From Bacteroidales bacterium (lineage in GTDB: Bacteria > Bacteroidota > Bacteroidia > Bacteroidales > UBA1715), in NCBI GenBank assembly GCA_016714605.1, contig JADKDL010000013.1, positions 62,001 through 126,000 of the forward strand: a stretch of 64,000 bases of DNA. Direction: 5' to 3'. The notes under the pieces were generated by a model. It ran no database searches and was not told the DNA's origin. It worked only from the letters and a program-made list of their open reading frames with translations. A program made the position numbers and the translations under genes. This document shows, in pieces, positions 48,244 to 59,200 of the stretch. Position 1 is the stretch's first letter. Each line of letters opens with the position of its first letter.

Positions 48244-48330
48244 TTAAGTGTTTCAATTTTAAGGTTTTGTATGAAAATTAGTTACATATTCTTTTTATAA
48301 TATTCGGTAAATCATTTAAAATATTTATTT

Positions 48331-50263
48331 GTGAAGAATTTATTTATTTTTTTGATGCTTTTTAGTTCATTCTGTGTTTCGGCACAGGAATATACTACAA
48401 AAAGTAAAAAAGCAATTAAGTTTTATGAGCAGGCCAAATCTTTATTTTGGGATCAGAAATATGCTCAATCAGAATTAATAGTTTCAAAAGCAATTAAGCT
48501 AGATAGTAATTTTGTGGAGGCTTTTACTCTGCTTTCCGGAACGTATGCGCTACGCCGAATGGGAGAGGAGAACCTAAGAACTATGGCAACCTGCGTAAGG
48601 ATAAATGGAATGCAGTATCCGAGTGTTTATTACCATTATGCAGTAGAATTGTTTGATAATGGCAAATATGATGAGGCTTTAGCAAATTATCAAATAGCAG
48701 ATAATAACAGCAGAATTTTAACGAAAGCGCTTCATCAGAAAGTTAAAGCAGGAATTGAAAATACACTGTTTGCTATTCAATTGAAAAACAATCCGGTTCC
48801 TTTTAATCCTGTAAACATAGGTGCAAATATTAATTCAGAATGGGATGATTATTTGCCTTCTTTTACCGTTGATGAATCTTATGTGGTTATAACTTCTAGA
48901 ATTCCTGCCGAAGGCAGACAAGTGATGAATGGTTATTCGGGTCAGGAAGATTTTTATGTGAGTAAAAAAGTTGATGGTGCTTGGTTGCCTCGGCAGAATG
49001 TTGGTGAGCCTATTAATACTTTAACAAATGAAGGAGCTCAATCACTTTCGGCAAATGGAAGGTTATTAGTTTATACTGCTTGTGAAAGATATGATTCTTA
49101 TGGCGATTGCGATTTGTACTATACTTCCAAAACCGGAAAATCATGGTCTATACCTAAAAACATAAACAAACCAATAAATACTCGATACTGGGAATCGCAA
49201 CCCTCGCTCTCTGCCGATGGTAGAATTTTATATTTTGTGAGCAATAAGCCCGGTGGCTATGGTGGTATGGATATTTGGTTTTCTACCCTAAATGAGTACG
49301 GAGAATGGACAATCCCTACAAATATGGGAGAAGTAATTAATACCGATAAAGATGAAAGTTCGCCCTTTATTCATTCCGATGGCAGAACCCTCTATTTTGC
49401 TTCAAGTGGACATAAGGGAATGGGTAAATCTGATATTTTTTATTCAAGAAAATTACCCGATAATACTTGGCAGAAACCTACAAATATTGGTTACCCTATA
49501 AACAGCCATGAAGAAGAGCAAGATTTTATAGTAAATGCAAAAGCCGATTTAGGATTTTTCTCATCAGACAGATTTAAAGGAGAAGGAAGACTTGATGTTT
49601 ATCAGTTTGAGTTATATGAAGCTGCCAGGCCTTTGCCGGTAACCTATGCCAAAGGAATTATTTTCGATGCGGAAACAAAAAGAAAATTAGAAGCATTGTT
49701 TGAAATTTATGATTTGCATACCAATGAACTTTTGGTGCAATCACTTTCTGACCCCCGAACTTGGTGAGTTTTTGATTCCTTTGCCTACAAACGGTATGTA
49801 TGCTTTAAATGTAAGCAGAAGTGGCTATTTGTTTTATTCAAGCCATTTTTCCTTAGAAAAGCTTGAAGACCCCACTCAAGCATGGGCTATGGATATTCCG
49901 CTACAACCAATTAAAGTTGGTTCAAAGGTTATTCTGAATAATATTTTTTTCGATACAGATTCTACCAACTTAAAACCAGAATCGTTGGTAGAGTTGAAGA
50001 AACTGAGCATTTTCTTGAAAACAAATCATACTGTTAAGATTGAATTAGGCGGGCATACCGATAATTCGGGACAAAAAGCCAAAAACATTACACTTTCTGT
50101 AAATAGAGCAAAATCGGTTTATGATTACTTGGTTAAATCGGGCATTTCACCCAATAGACTCAAATATAAAGGCTACGCCGACGAGATGCCAATTGTACCG
50201 AATACAACTGCAGAAAATAAAGCAAAAAACAGAAGAACCGAATTTACCGTATTGGAAAAATAA
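48331..50263 (+). CDS. PorE-like TPR/PD40/CRD/OmpA protein, one frameshift
   Basis: About 644 residues in two frames. GTG start at 48331; signal peptide MKNLFIFLMLFSSFCVSAQ; TPR region (~25-140); PD40/WD40-like beta-propeller with repeated SxDGRxLYF blades (~150-420); a carboxypeptidase-regulatory-like domain (~435-520); OmpA-like peptidoglycan-binding domain (VILNNIFFDTDSTNLK ... NRAKSVYDYL) at the end. This is the domain order of PorE in T9SS, but the fold set is shared by many Bacteroidota outer-membrane proteins. The break is at five C (49752-49756): one C fewer gives DPELGEF. Ends TAATG with the next gene. Confidence 0.85.
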
Positions 50264-52202
50264 TGAAATTAGAACTTATACTTTTATTATTTATCATAAG
50301 CGTTGGTCTCAAAGCGCAGGATAAAAAATTTTCAACCAATAATCAGAAAGCTATTGGGTATTATGAAGCCGCTCAAAAGTATTATAATACTGAAGTTTAC
50401 AAGAGTTGTTTAGATAATATTGAAAATGCCTTAGAAGCCGATTCTTTATTCTTAGAAGCCTATTTTTTAAAAGCAGAGGTGTATTTTGAATTAAAAGATT
50501 TCAAAAATGAAGTAGCTACTTATAATAAGATTGTAAGTATAAAAGAAATGGACAATCCAAAGTTTTTCCTGTTAAAAGGAGAAGCTGAGTTGAAAATAGG
50601 TGCATATAAAAAAGCGCAAGAGTCGCTTTTTACTTCACTTAAATTGTCGGGCTTATCGGCATCAATGAAAAACAAAGCCAAACTTCTATTTGAAAATACA
50701 AATTTTGCTTTAGAAGCATTACAAAATCCTATAGATTACAAAATTAAAAGACTGAGCGACAGTATAAATACAGAAAATAATGATTATTGGCCATCGCTCA
50801 CCGCCGATGAGAAGACACTTATTACAAACCGTTGAAGTATTGAGCGACCTACCTAATGTAATGGGTGAATATCAAATGCAAGAAGATTTTTATATTAGTG
50901 TAAAAAATGTAAAAGGGGAATGGTTAAAAATTAAAAGCATTGGCCCCCCTATAAATACACCATTAAATGAAGGAGCACAGTCAATTTCATTCGACAGTCA
51001 ATATTTATTTTTTACCGGTTGTAACAGAGATGACGGTGTAGGGCGTTGTGATATATATTTCTCTCAAAAGCTTGGAGAAAAGTGGGATGTGCCACAAAAT
51101 ATTGGTAAACCTATAAATTCATTGGAATGGGGAGAGTCAGCCCTGTATGGCTTCTGATGGAATAACGCTCTATTTTGTAAGTAATAGAAAAGGCGGATAT
51201 GGAGGAATGGATATATGGAAATCTACCCTCAACGAATTCGGACTTTGGGGATAACCTGTAAATCTAGGAAATGCAATTAACACCTCATTAGATGAAACTT
51301 CACCCTTTATACATCAGGATAATCAGACCTTGTATTTTTCCTCAAATGGTCATGTGGGTATGGGCGGACAAGATGTGTTTATATCAAGAAAAGATGAAAC
51401 TGGAGCATGGCAGAAACCCGTAAACATGGGGTATCCGCTTAATACTTTCTCAGACGAATACGGTTTAATTGTAAATTCCAAAGGAGAATTAGGCATGTTT
51501 GCCTCTGATAGAGATTTGTCAAAAAAACGAGATGTTTTCACCTTGCAAATACCAAAACAGTTTAAACCTACATATGTTAATTATGTAAAAGGAATTGTTT
51601 ATGATGTAGATTCTAAAGAAGAACTAAATGCTAATTTTGAATTAAGTGATTTAGCTACTAATAAAATGGTAGCACAGACAAAATCTATTACAAATTCAGG
51701 CGAATATCTTGTATGTCTACCTGTTGATAAAGAATATGGTTTATATATTTATAAAGATGGATATCTATTCCAATCAGAAAATTTTTCATTAAAAGGCAAT
51801 GAAAACAAAATTAAACCATATGAAATAAATGTTCCATTGCAAACTTTGCAAGTTGGAAGAAAAGTGATTTTGAATAATGTCTTTTTTGATTTTGAATCAT
51901 CTCTTTTGCTTGAAAAATCTAAGAATGAATTGTTGAAGGTTCGAGATTTTCTAAATAAGTATCAACAAGTTAGTTTTGAGATACAAGGACATGCCGATAG
52001 TATTGGAACAGAAGAGTATAACCAAAAACTATCAGAATCTAGAGCCAGAGAGGTTTATAAATACCTGATAGAGAATGGAATACCTGAGTCAAGGTTGCTC
52101 TATAGAGGTTTTGGTTATAATGTACCCTTGAACAAAAACAATACGAGTATGGGAAGGGCTATGAATAGAAGGGTAGAATTATTAATTACCAAAATAGAAT
52201 AA
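50263..52202 (+). pseudogene. Second PorE-like paralogue, multiple breaks
   Basis: The same TPR-PD40-CRD-OmpA plan as the gene it overlaps (shared blades TLYFSSNGHVGMGGQDVF, and OmpA end VILNNVFFDFESS). The frame changes near 50825-50840 (after TLITNR) and again in the G-run 51129-51132 (after SLEWGES), then a TAA interrupts at 51252-51254, where the paralogue reads TIPTNMGE and this copy GLWG-stop-PVNLGN. Two indels and a stop suggest decay. The 3' OmpA part (about 51330-52202) is intact and might be made alone. Confidence 0.8.
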
Positions 52203-52422
52203 TTATTTGTTGTAATGTATTTATTTACAAACAAATGATTATATTTAGTAATTCATTTGTTTTTGGGTTGGGGAAGTTCGTTAATAATTTTTTTTCGTTG
52301 AACAATTAGTCAAACTCCCATTTTCAGGGTTGTAAAATTTTAGAAATGGCGATTTTGTTGATACCCGTTAAAATAATTTTAGATAATTCATAAAAACATA
52401 TATTCTAATTTTAAGATTCATT
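52203..52422. other. Intergenic region upstream of rho
   Basis: AT-rich; no gene, RNA or repeat is recognised before the rho promoter. Confidence 0.55.
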
Positions 52423-52451
52423 TTGTTTATAAATAAAAAGTATTAAATTTG
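52423..52451 (+). promoter_or_regulatory. Promoter of rho
   Basis: TTG (52423-52425), 18-bp spacer, TAAATTTG (52444-52451): a good Bacteroidota -33/-7 match, leaving a ~105-nt leader before the ATG. Confidence 0.7.
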
Positions 52452-52565
52452 CATTAAATAAACTCACACGGTTTAGTTGAAACACATTATCACTTCGATA
52501 GTTAGTGTAATAATCTGTAAGACTTTTTTCCTAATCATATTCAAATAAAAACTAATAAAATCATA

Positions 52566-54341
52566 ATGTTTGATATTCTTGAACTAAACAAGAAGCTGGT
52601 AGCGGATTTGCGTACCATTGCAAAAGAGCTTGGAATAAAAAAAGTAGATAAAGCAAAAAAAGAAGATTTAGTCTACCAAATTTTAGATGCACAAGCAATT
52701 CAACAATCAGGTTCACCCCAATCATTTCAATTTCAGGAAAAAGATGATGCTGAATTTGAAGAGCACGTTGCTTCAGAAGATGATACAATAGCAGCAGCTA
52801 GAGAGGACTATGAAGAACGGTCTGAAAATCCAAATCATCAAGACAATGTACAGCAAACTGATTCACAGAGTCAAGAAGCTAATGATGAAAAAAGAGGTTT
52901 CAGGAAAAGAATTCGCAATACTGTTTTAGCAGCTAAAAGCGAATATAATCATAATACCTCTAGAAATATTGTAGCTGAAAAAACAGAAACAGTAAATCAT
53001 AATAGTGATTTTGTAGCTAATACTGAAGTTGAAGGAAACTCGGGAAATTCAAATTCTGAAAATGTTTCAGAACAATCGAGTAATTTTGTACCTACCGGTA
53101 ATAATGGACAATCAAACCAAAATACCAACAGTAGCAACAACCAAAATAATAATAGAACGCATAACCAGAACTCTAATCAAAATCAGAAGAGCTTCAATCA
53201 AGATAAGAAAATTTCCGAATTTGAAGGAATAATTACCAGTAGCGGTGTTCTTGAAATTATGGCAGAAGGTTATGGATTTTTAAGATCAAGCGATTATAAT
53301 TACCTCAATTCACCTGATGATATATATGTATCGCAATCGCAAATAAAACTTTTCGGTCTAAAAACCGGTGATTCTGTAGAAGGAAGCATAAGACCGCCCA
53401 AAGAGGGTGAGAAATATTTTCCATTGATAAAAGTGGAAAGAATAAATGGACGTCTGCCCGAAGAAGTTAGAGACAGAGTTCATTTTGACCACCTCACACC
53501 ACTATTTCCTAATGAAAAATTCAATTTAATAGGTAAAGGACACAATAACCTTTCAAATAGAGTAATTGATTTGTTTACGCCAATAGGTAAAGGGCAAAGA
53601 GGATTAATCGTAGCTCAGCCTAAAACTGGAAAAACAACACTCCTAAAAGGCATAGCAAATGCAATTGCCGACAATCACCCAGAGGTTTTCCTTATAATAT
53701 TGCTCATAGATGAAAGACCTGAAGAGGTAACAGATATGGCACGAAGCGTAAAAGCAGAAGTTATAGCTTCTACTTTCGACGAACCTGCAGAAAGACATGT
53801 AAAAGTTGCCAATATTGTACTAGAAAAAGCAAAACGATTGGTAGAGTGTGGACATGATGTATGTATTCTACTTGACTCAATAACCCGTCTTGCAAGAGCT
53901 TTTAATATGGCACAGCCTGCATCAGGTAAAATTCTATCGGGTGGGGTAGATGCTAATGCCCTACATAAACCAAAACGTTTCTTTGGTGCTGCAAGAAATA
54001 TTGAAAATGGAGGCTCTCTTACCATTATTTCTACCGCTCTTACCGAAACAGGTTCTAAAATGGATGATGTAATCTTTGAAGAATTTAAAGGTACCGGTAA
54101 TATGGAATTGCAATTAGACCGTCGTATTGCCAATAGAAGAGTATATCCGGCAGTTGATGTTAACCTTTCGAGTACCAGAAAAGACGATTTGCTTATCGAC
54201 AAAGAAAGATTGAGCAAAAACTGGATTCTGCGTAACTATCTTGCTGATATGAACCCAGTTGAAGCTATGGAATTTCTGAAAAATAGACTCAATAATACCA
54301 AAGATAATGATGAGTTTTTGATCAGTATGGGAAGTTTGTAA
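52566..54341 (+). CDS. rho: Transcription termination factor Rho with disordered insertion
   Basis: A 591-residue Rho. N-terminal Rho_N fold (1-45: LRTIAKELGIKKVDKAKKEDLVYQIL); an Asn/Gln/Ser-rich disordered stretch (~46-215: repeats of Asn-Gln with few hydrophobics); cold-shock RNA-binding domain (~225-300: GVLEIMAEGYGFLR); ATPase domain with Walker A VAQPKTGKTT (~348-357) and LLIDERPEEVTDM. It terminates untranslated transcripts. The insertion is typical of Bacteroidota; in Bacteroides thetaiotaomicron the corresponding region has been reported to drive Rho condensation. The ATPase core appears intact. Confidence 0.95.
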   Translation: MFDILELNKKLVADLRTIAKELGIKKVDKAKKEDLVYQILDAQAIQQSGSPQSFQFQEKDDAEFEEHVASEDDTIAAAREDYEERSENPNHQDNVQQTDSQSQEANDEKRGFRKRIRNTVLAAKSEYNHNTSRNIVAEKTETVNHNSDFVANTEVEGNSGNSNSENVSEQSSNFVPTGNNGQSNQNTNSSNNQNNNRTHNQNSNQNQKSFNQDKKISEFEGIITSSGVLEIMAEGYGFLRSSDYNYLNSPDDIYVSQSQIKLFGLKTGDSVEGSIRPPKEGEKYFPLIKVERINGRLPEEVRDRVHFDHLTPLFPNEKFNLIGKGHNNLSNRVIDLFTPIGKGQRGLIVAQPKTGKTTLLKGIANAIADNHPEVFLIILLIDERPEEVTDMARSVKAEVIASTFDEPAERHVKVANIVLEKAKRLVECGHDVCILLDSITRLARAFNMAQPASGKILSGGVDANALHKPKRFFGAARNIENGGSLTIISTALTETGSKMDDVIFEEFKGTGNMELQLDRRIANRRVYPAVDVNLSSTRKDDLLIDKERLSKNWILRNYLADMNPVEAMEFLKNRLNNTKDNDEFLISMGSL

Positions 54342-54431
54342 AAAAAAAGTAAAAAAAACTCTTAATTTTTTTTTTTAGTTAAGAAAAAATGACTAAAATT
54401 GCCACATGTTAAATTAAATAATCAAAAAGCT

Positions 54432-54623
54432 ATGAAAAAAATCGTTTCTATTTTATTCGCAGCAGCTCTTGTAGCTAGCTTTGCATCTTGCAACAAATGT
54501 GTAACTTGTACTAATACTGAGTTAGACTATACTACTCCTGAGTATTGTAGTAAAGACTATACAGGAGATGCTTTTGATCTTCTTGTTGAGAGCTACGAAG
54601 CATTAGATTATACTTGCGAATAA
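54432..54623 (+). CDS. Tiny Cys-rich lipoprotein 1
   Basis: 63 residues from the ATG at 54432, chosen because the family begins MKKI; an upstream ATG at 54399 adds 11 residues that the paralogues lack. Signal peptide with lipobox FASC (Cys20), then Cys23 and Cys26 (CNKCVTC), Cys39 and Cys62. The mature protein is only ~44 residues, acidic, and ends DYTC-E. No known family recognised. The gene follows rho by 90 bp and has its own terminator. Four paralogues stand in a row. Confidence 0.8.
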   Translation: MKKIVSILFAAALVASFASCNKCVTCTNTELDYTTPEYCSKDYTGDAFDLLVESYEALDYTCE

Positions 54624-54648
54624 TTAGTTAGACTGAATTATTTTTTAA

Positions 54649-54680
54649 AGAGGAATATTAGCAATAATATTCCTCTTTTT
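54649..54680 (+). terminator. Terminator of lipoprotein 1
   Basis: AGAGGAATATT/AATATTCCTCT stem then T5. The hairpin recurs nearly unchanged at 55009. Confidence 0.9.
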
Positions 54681-54788
54681 GTTTTAAGTAAGTTGTGAAA
54701 AAACCAAATGTGAGTATTTGTACTTATGCTGTGAAATACATAGATTTATATCTTTGTATATATTTATAAACATCAAAAAAATTAAATT

Positions 54789-54983
54789 ATGAAAAAAATT
54801 ATTACAATTCTTTCGGTTACTGCTTTAATTTTCGGATTTACTTCTTGCAACAAATGTGTAACTTGTACTTATGACGATGGTTTAATTGAAGACGAAGAAG
54901 TTTGTGAAAGTGATCATGATAGTAAATTGTCATATGATTTTTATATTGAAGTAACTGAAGCTTTTGGAGCTACATGTAAATAA
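54789..54983 (+). CDS. Tiny Cys-rich lipoprotein 2
   Basis: 64 residues: MKKIITIL start, lipobox FTSC (Cys20), CNKCVTC (20-26), Cys39, and Cys63. TATCTTTG at 54749-54756, 33 bp upstream, is a likely -7 box. It is closest in sequence to lipoprotein 3. Acidic mature part. The shared pattern is Cys20, x2, Cys, x2, Cys, x10-12, Cys, x22-23, Cys. Its role is unknown; metal binding or disulfide pairing are both compatible with the spacing. Confidence 0.82.
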   Translation: MKKIITILSVTALIFGFTSCNKCVTCTYDDGLIEDEEVCESDHDSKLSYDFYIEVTEAFGATCK

Positions 54984-55008
54984 TTTTTTAGTTTAAATTA
55001 TTTTTTAA

Positions 55009-55039
55009 AGAGGAATATTAGCAATAGTATTCCTCTTTT
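55009..55039 (+). terminator. Terminator of lipoprotein 2
   Basis: AGAGGAATATT/AGTATTCCTCT stem then T4, almost a copy of the one at 54649, consistent with gene duplication including the terminator. Confidence 0.88.
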
Positions 55040-55289
55040 AGTTTTGATAAATTGCTTAAAGAGAAAAGCGTTTTGTGATATTTTAGAAAAAGTTAGATGA
55101 ATAAAAAAGGAATAGCCAGAATGCTATTTCTTGAATCAAACAAATAGATTTTAAGGAATAAATTATTGAAAATTATTTGCAAAAAAAAATCTATTGAAAG
55201 AAAGCTCATCTTCGAGATTTAATTCTACGTTCCTTTTTTATTTTATATATTTTTTTATCTTTGTATATATAAACATCAAAACAATTATT

Positions 55290-55478
55290 ATGAAAAAAAT
55301 TATTACTATTCTTTCGGTTGCAGCTTTGATTTTCGGTTTTGCTTCTTGTAACAAATGTGTAACTTGTTCTTATGAAGATGAATTATCTGAAGAATTCTGT
55401 GAAGATCAATTTGAAGATAAAGCAGAGTATGATCTTACAATCGATTTTTATGAATTGTTGGGTGCTGAATGCAATTAA
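55290..55478 (+). CDS. Tiny Cys-rich lipoprotein 3
   Basis: 62 residues from the ATG at 55290; an earlier in-frame ATG at 55194 would put 32 residues in front of the signal peptide. Lipobox FASC (Cys20), CNKCVTC, Cys37 and Cys61. Promoter box TATCTTTG about 30 bp upstream, shared with lipoprotein 2, and an 11-bp match of the 5' leader (AAACATCAAAA). Acidic mature part (Glu/Asp-rich). Function unknown. Confidence 0.82.
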   Translation: MKKIITILSVAALIFGFASCNKCVTCSYEDELSEEFCEDQFEDKAEYDLTIDFYELLGAECN

Positions 55479-55487
55479 TTTTATTTT

Positions 55488-55530
55488 AAGAGGACTTTTC
55501 AACTATGAAAGTCCTCTATTGTTTTTTTTT
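55488..55530 (+). terminator. Terminator of lipoprotein 3
   Basis: AGAGGACTTT/AAAGTCCTCT stem followed by ATTG and T9. Confidence 0.88.
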
Positions 55531-55630
55531 AATAATGAAAAATGATTAAGCATATTTAATGTAAAGTCTTTTTTATCAAACTAATTAGTACTTTTGTTTC
55601 GTTAATTGTATACAAATAAAAATTATTCAA

Positions 55631-55822
55631 ATGAAGTTTATATTTAAAATGGTTCTTTTTTGCACTTTGAGTTTGTATTTTGTATCATGTAAAAGAAATT
55701 GCCAAGTATGCTCTATGGAAAATAAGGAAGATGTAGAGTTTTGCGAAAGCGATTATGGCGATGATGAAGCTTATGAGACAGCAGCCAAAATTTATAACGA
55801 AACAGGCTATGTTTGCAAATAA
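55631..55822 (+). CDS. Tiny Cys-rich lipoprotein 4 (divergent)
   Basis: 63 residues: MKFIFKMVLFCTLSLYFVSC lipobox (Cys20), then Cys24, Cys27 (KRNCQVCS), Cys38 and Cys62. The second Cys is shifted by one residue (CKRNC instead of CNKC), while the later Cys spacing (x23) is kept. So it is a more distant member of the same family. Acidic mature part. No terminator is evident after it. Confidence 0.75.
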   Translation: MKFIFKMVLFCTLSLYFVSCKRNCQVCSMENKEDVEFCESDYGDDEAYETAAKIYNETGYVCK

Positions 55823-56269
55823 TTAAGATAAATATAGCTATTGAATATATATAATACAAACCCCCTACCGCACATTAAGTTTGTATTTATTGAAAGTTTG
55901 AAAAGTATTTTTTAATAATTGAATTTTTGAATTTTCAAACTTAGTTTTTGATTAAACCTTTTTTAGCTTTATGTGATTTTAAAATTGCAATAAAGAGGTT
56001 TTTTGAGTGTTTTTTTTCAATTATCATACAGAGTATTAATGTAAAGAGCATTCTTTTTAAAGAGTATTTTCTCTTACTGGAGTGTTTCTTCACCATAATG
56101 TAAATCTCTTTTTATAGGTTATTTGCAATATTTTAGCGACTATCTAGCTAAAATAATAGCTAAAATCTCATAAAATGATAAGTAAAATTGTTAAATTAGC
56201 GATTTGAATTTTAAGAGTATTAATTCAAAGAATTATAGATAAATAAATTAGTAATCAATTAATTAAATC
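55823..56269. other. Long leader region of nifJ
   Basis: 447 bp with no gene. Poly-A/T blocks and weak repeats of AAAGAG; no riboswitch class or clear -7 box is recognised. Confidence 0.55.
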
Positions 56270-59200
56270 ATGACAGACAAAAGGAAGTTTATGACTTGTG
56301 ATGGTAACTATGCTGCTGCATACGTATCTTATGCGTTTACAGAAACAGCAGGTATTTACCCTATTACCCCTTCGTCAGACATGGCAGAACATACTGACCA
56401 GTTTGCATCGCAAGGTAAAAAAAATATATTTGGAGATATTGTAAAAGTGGTTGAGATGCAGAGTGAAGCCGGTGCTGCCGGAGTTGTTCACGGAGCTTTA
56501 CAAGCTGGAGCATTAACTACAACATATACAGCTTCGCAAGGTTTGCTTTTGATGCTACCAAATATGTACAAAATTTCCGGAGAATTGTTACCCGGTGTTT
56601 TTCATGTAAGTGCAAGAGCTTTAGCAGCACAAGCATTATCAATTTTTGGCGATCATCAAGACGTGTATGCTGCACGTATGACCGGTTTCGCTATGTTAGC
56701 ATCAGGTAGTGTGCAAGAAGTAATGGATTTAGGAGCTGTAGCTCACGTTTCTGCTCTTAAAGCAAGTATTCCATTCCTTCATTTTTTCGATGGTTTTAGA
56801 ACCTCGCACGAAATTCAAAAAATTCAAGCATGGGAATATGAGCAACTAGCTAAATTGCTTGATAAAGATGCTTTAGCTAAATTTAGAGCAAAAGCATTAA
56901 ATTCTGACAATCCTGTTACGAGAGGAACTGCTCAAAATCCAGATGTATATTTCCAAGCACGTGAAGCTGCTAATCCATATTATTTAGCAATACCTTCAAT
57001 CGTTGAAAATTATATGACTGAGGTAAATAAACTTACCGGAAGAAATTATCAATTATTCAATTATTTTGGTGCTGCAGATGCTGAGCATGTAGTAATAGCT
57101 ATGGGTTCGGTTTCTGAAACAATAAGAGAAACTATTGATTATTTATTAAAAAAAGGTAAAAAAGTAGGTTTCCTTCAAGTGCATTTGTATCGTCCGTTTT
57201 CTGCAAAGCATTTCTTGGCTGCTTTGCCAAAAACAGTAAAGAAAATAGCTGTTTTAGACAGAACTAAAGAACCGGGTGCAACCGGAGAACCGCTTTATCT
57301 TGATGTAAAAGATGTACTATATGGTAGCGCAAATGCTCCTATTGTTGTAGGTGGACGTTATGGATTATCTTCAAAAGATACTGCTCCTAAACACATTGCT
57401 GCGGTATTTGCAAATCTAGAGTTACCTGAGTCTAAAAACCATTTTACTGTTGGTATTGTTGATGATGTTACCTTTACATCACTTGTAGATGGTGAATCTA
57501 TCAATACTGTTCCGGCAGGTACTGTAGAATGTAAATTCTATGGTTTAGGTTCTGATGGAACTGTTGGTGCTAATAAGAATTCTATAAAAATTATTGGCGA
57601 TGAAACTGAAATGTATGCACAAGGTTATTTTGCATATGATTCAAAAAAATCTGGTGGTATAACTATTTCTCACCTTAGATTTGGTAAATCTCCTATTACT
57701 TCAACATATCTTGTTTCTAATCCTGATTTCGTATCATGTTCAGAACCATCATATTTGGATAAATATGACATGTTGAGTGGAATAAAAAAAGGTGGAACAT
57801 TCTTGTTAAATACTTTTTGGGATGCAAAAACGGTTGCAAAAAATCTACCTGATAAAGTAAAAAAACAATTGGCCGATAATGATGTAAAATGTTACATTAT
57901 AAATGCTACCAAAGTTGCTGAAGAAATTGGCTTAGGAAATAGAACAAATTCTATTTTACAAGCTGCATTTTTCAAATTGGCAAACGTAATACCTTATGAA
58001 GATGCCGTTAAGTTTATGAAATCTGCGGTTAAGAAAACGTATGGTAAAAAAGGCGATGATATTGTTGAAATGAATATCAAAGCAATTGATAAAGGAGCTG
58101 ATAATTTAGAAGAGGTTGTTGTAGATAAAGCATGGTCTGCACTGTCCAGTAAATCAGATTTTACAATATATCAAGGCATTACAGACAAGACAGATAAAGA
58201 ACTTGCTGCATTTGTTAAGAATATTGCAGGAGTTATGAACCTTCAAGAGGGTGATAAATTACCTGTTTCTGCATTTAAAGAATATGCTGACGGAACCATA
58301 CCTAATGGAACAGCTGCTTTTGAAAAGAGAGGTATAGCAGTAAACATTCCTGAATGGCAACCAGAATTCTGTATCCAGTGTAACCAGTGTGCTTATGTTT
58401 GTCCTCACGCAGTTATTAGACCATTTTTAATAAGCGAAAAAGAACTTGCAGGAGCACCAAAAGGCTTAAAAACACTTAAACCGGTAGGAAAAGGTTTTGA
58501 AGGATTGGAATATAAAATTCAAGTATCGCCGCTAGATTGTACCGGTTGTGGATCTTGTGCCAATGTTTGTCCGGCTCCTAAAGGAAAAGCTCTGATTATG
58601 AAATCATTTGAAGAGCAACTTAAAGTTGAAAAACCAAATTGGGATTACATTTCAGAAAACGTAAGTTACAAAGATACTATCCTTGCAAAGAATACCGTAA
58701 AAGGTACTCAGTTTGCGAAACCGTATTTCGAGTTTTCAGGAGCTTGTGCCGGCTGTGGAGAAACTCCTTATGTGAAATTAGTTACTCAGTTGTATGGCGA
58801 TAGAATGGTTGTAGCAAATGCTACCGGATGTTCATCAATTTATGGTGGATCATCGCCTGCTACTCCATATATTAAAGATGCTAATGGTAAAGGTGTAGCT
58901 TGGGCTAACTCATTGTTTGAAGATAACGCTGAGTTTGGTTTAGGTATAACTATAGCTCAAAAGAAATTGAGACATCGTTGTGCTGATAAGTTAACAGAAT
59001 CAATGTCTACTCTATCAGCAGGATTACAAGCTGCTGCTAAAGAATGGATTGCAGTAATAGACAGAGGCGAAGAGTCGGCTGCGGCTGCAGAAAAATTAAT
59101 ACCTGCACTAGAAGCTGAAAAATCTGAATTAGCAAAAGAAATTCTATCGCTAAAACAATTTTTAGTTAAAAAATCTAACTGGATATTTGGTGGCGATGGT

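Noticed and set aside
53675..54217. 180-residue minus-strand frame inside rho
   Set aside because: It is the antisense shadow of the conserved ATPase domain; no promoter or known homologue.
55823..56269. Riboswitch or leader RNA before nifJ
   Set aside because: No recognisable class or strong fold; AT-rich only.
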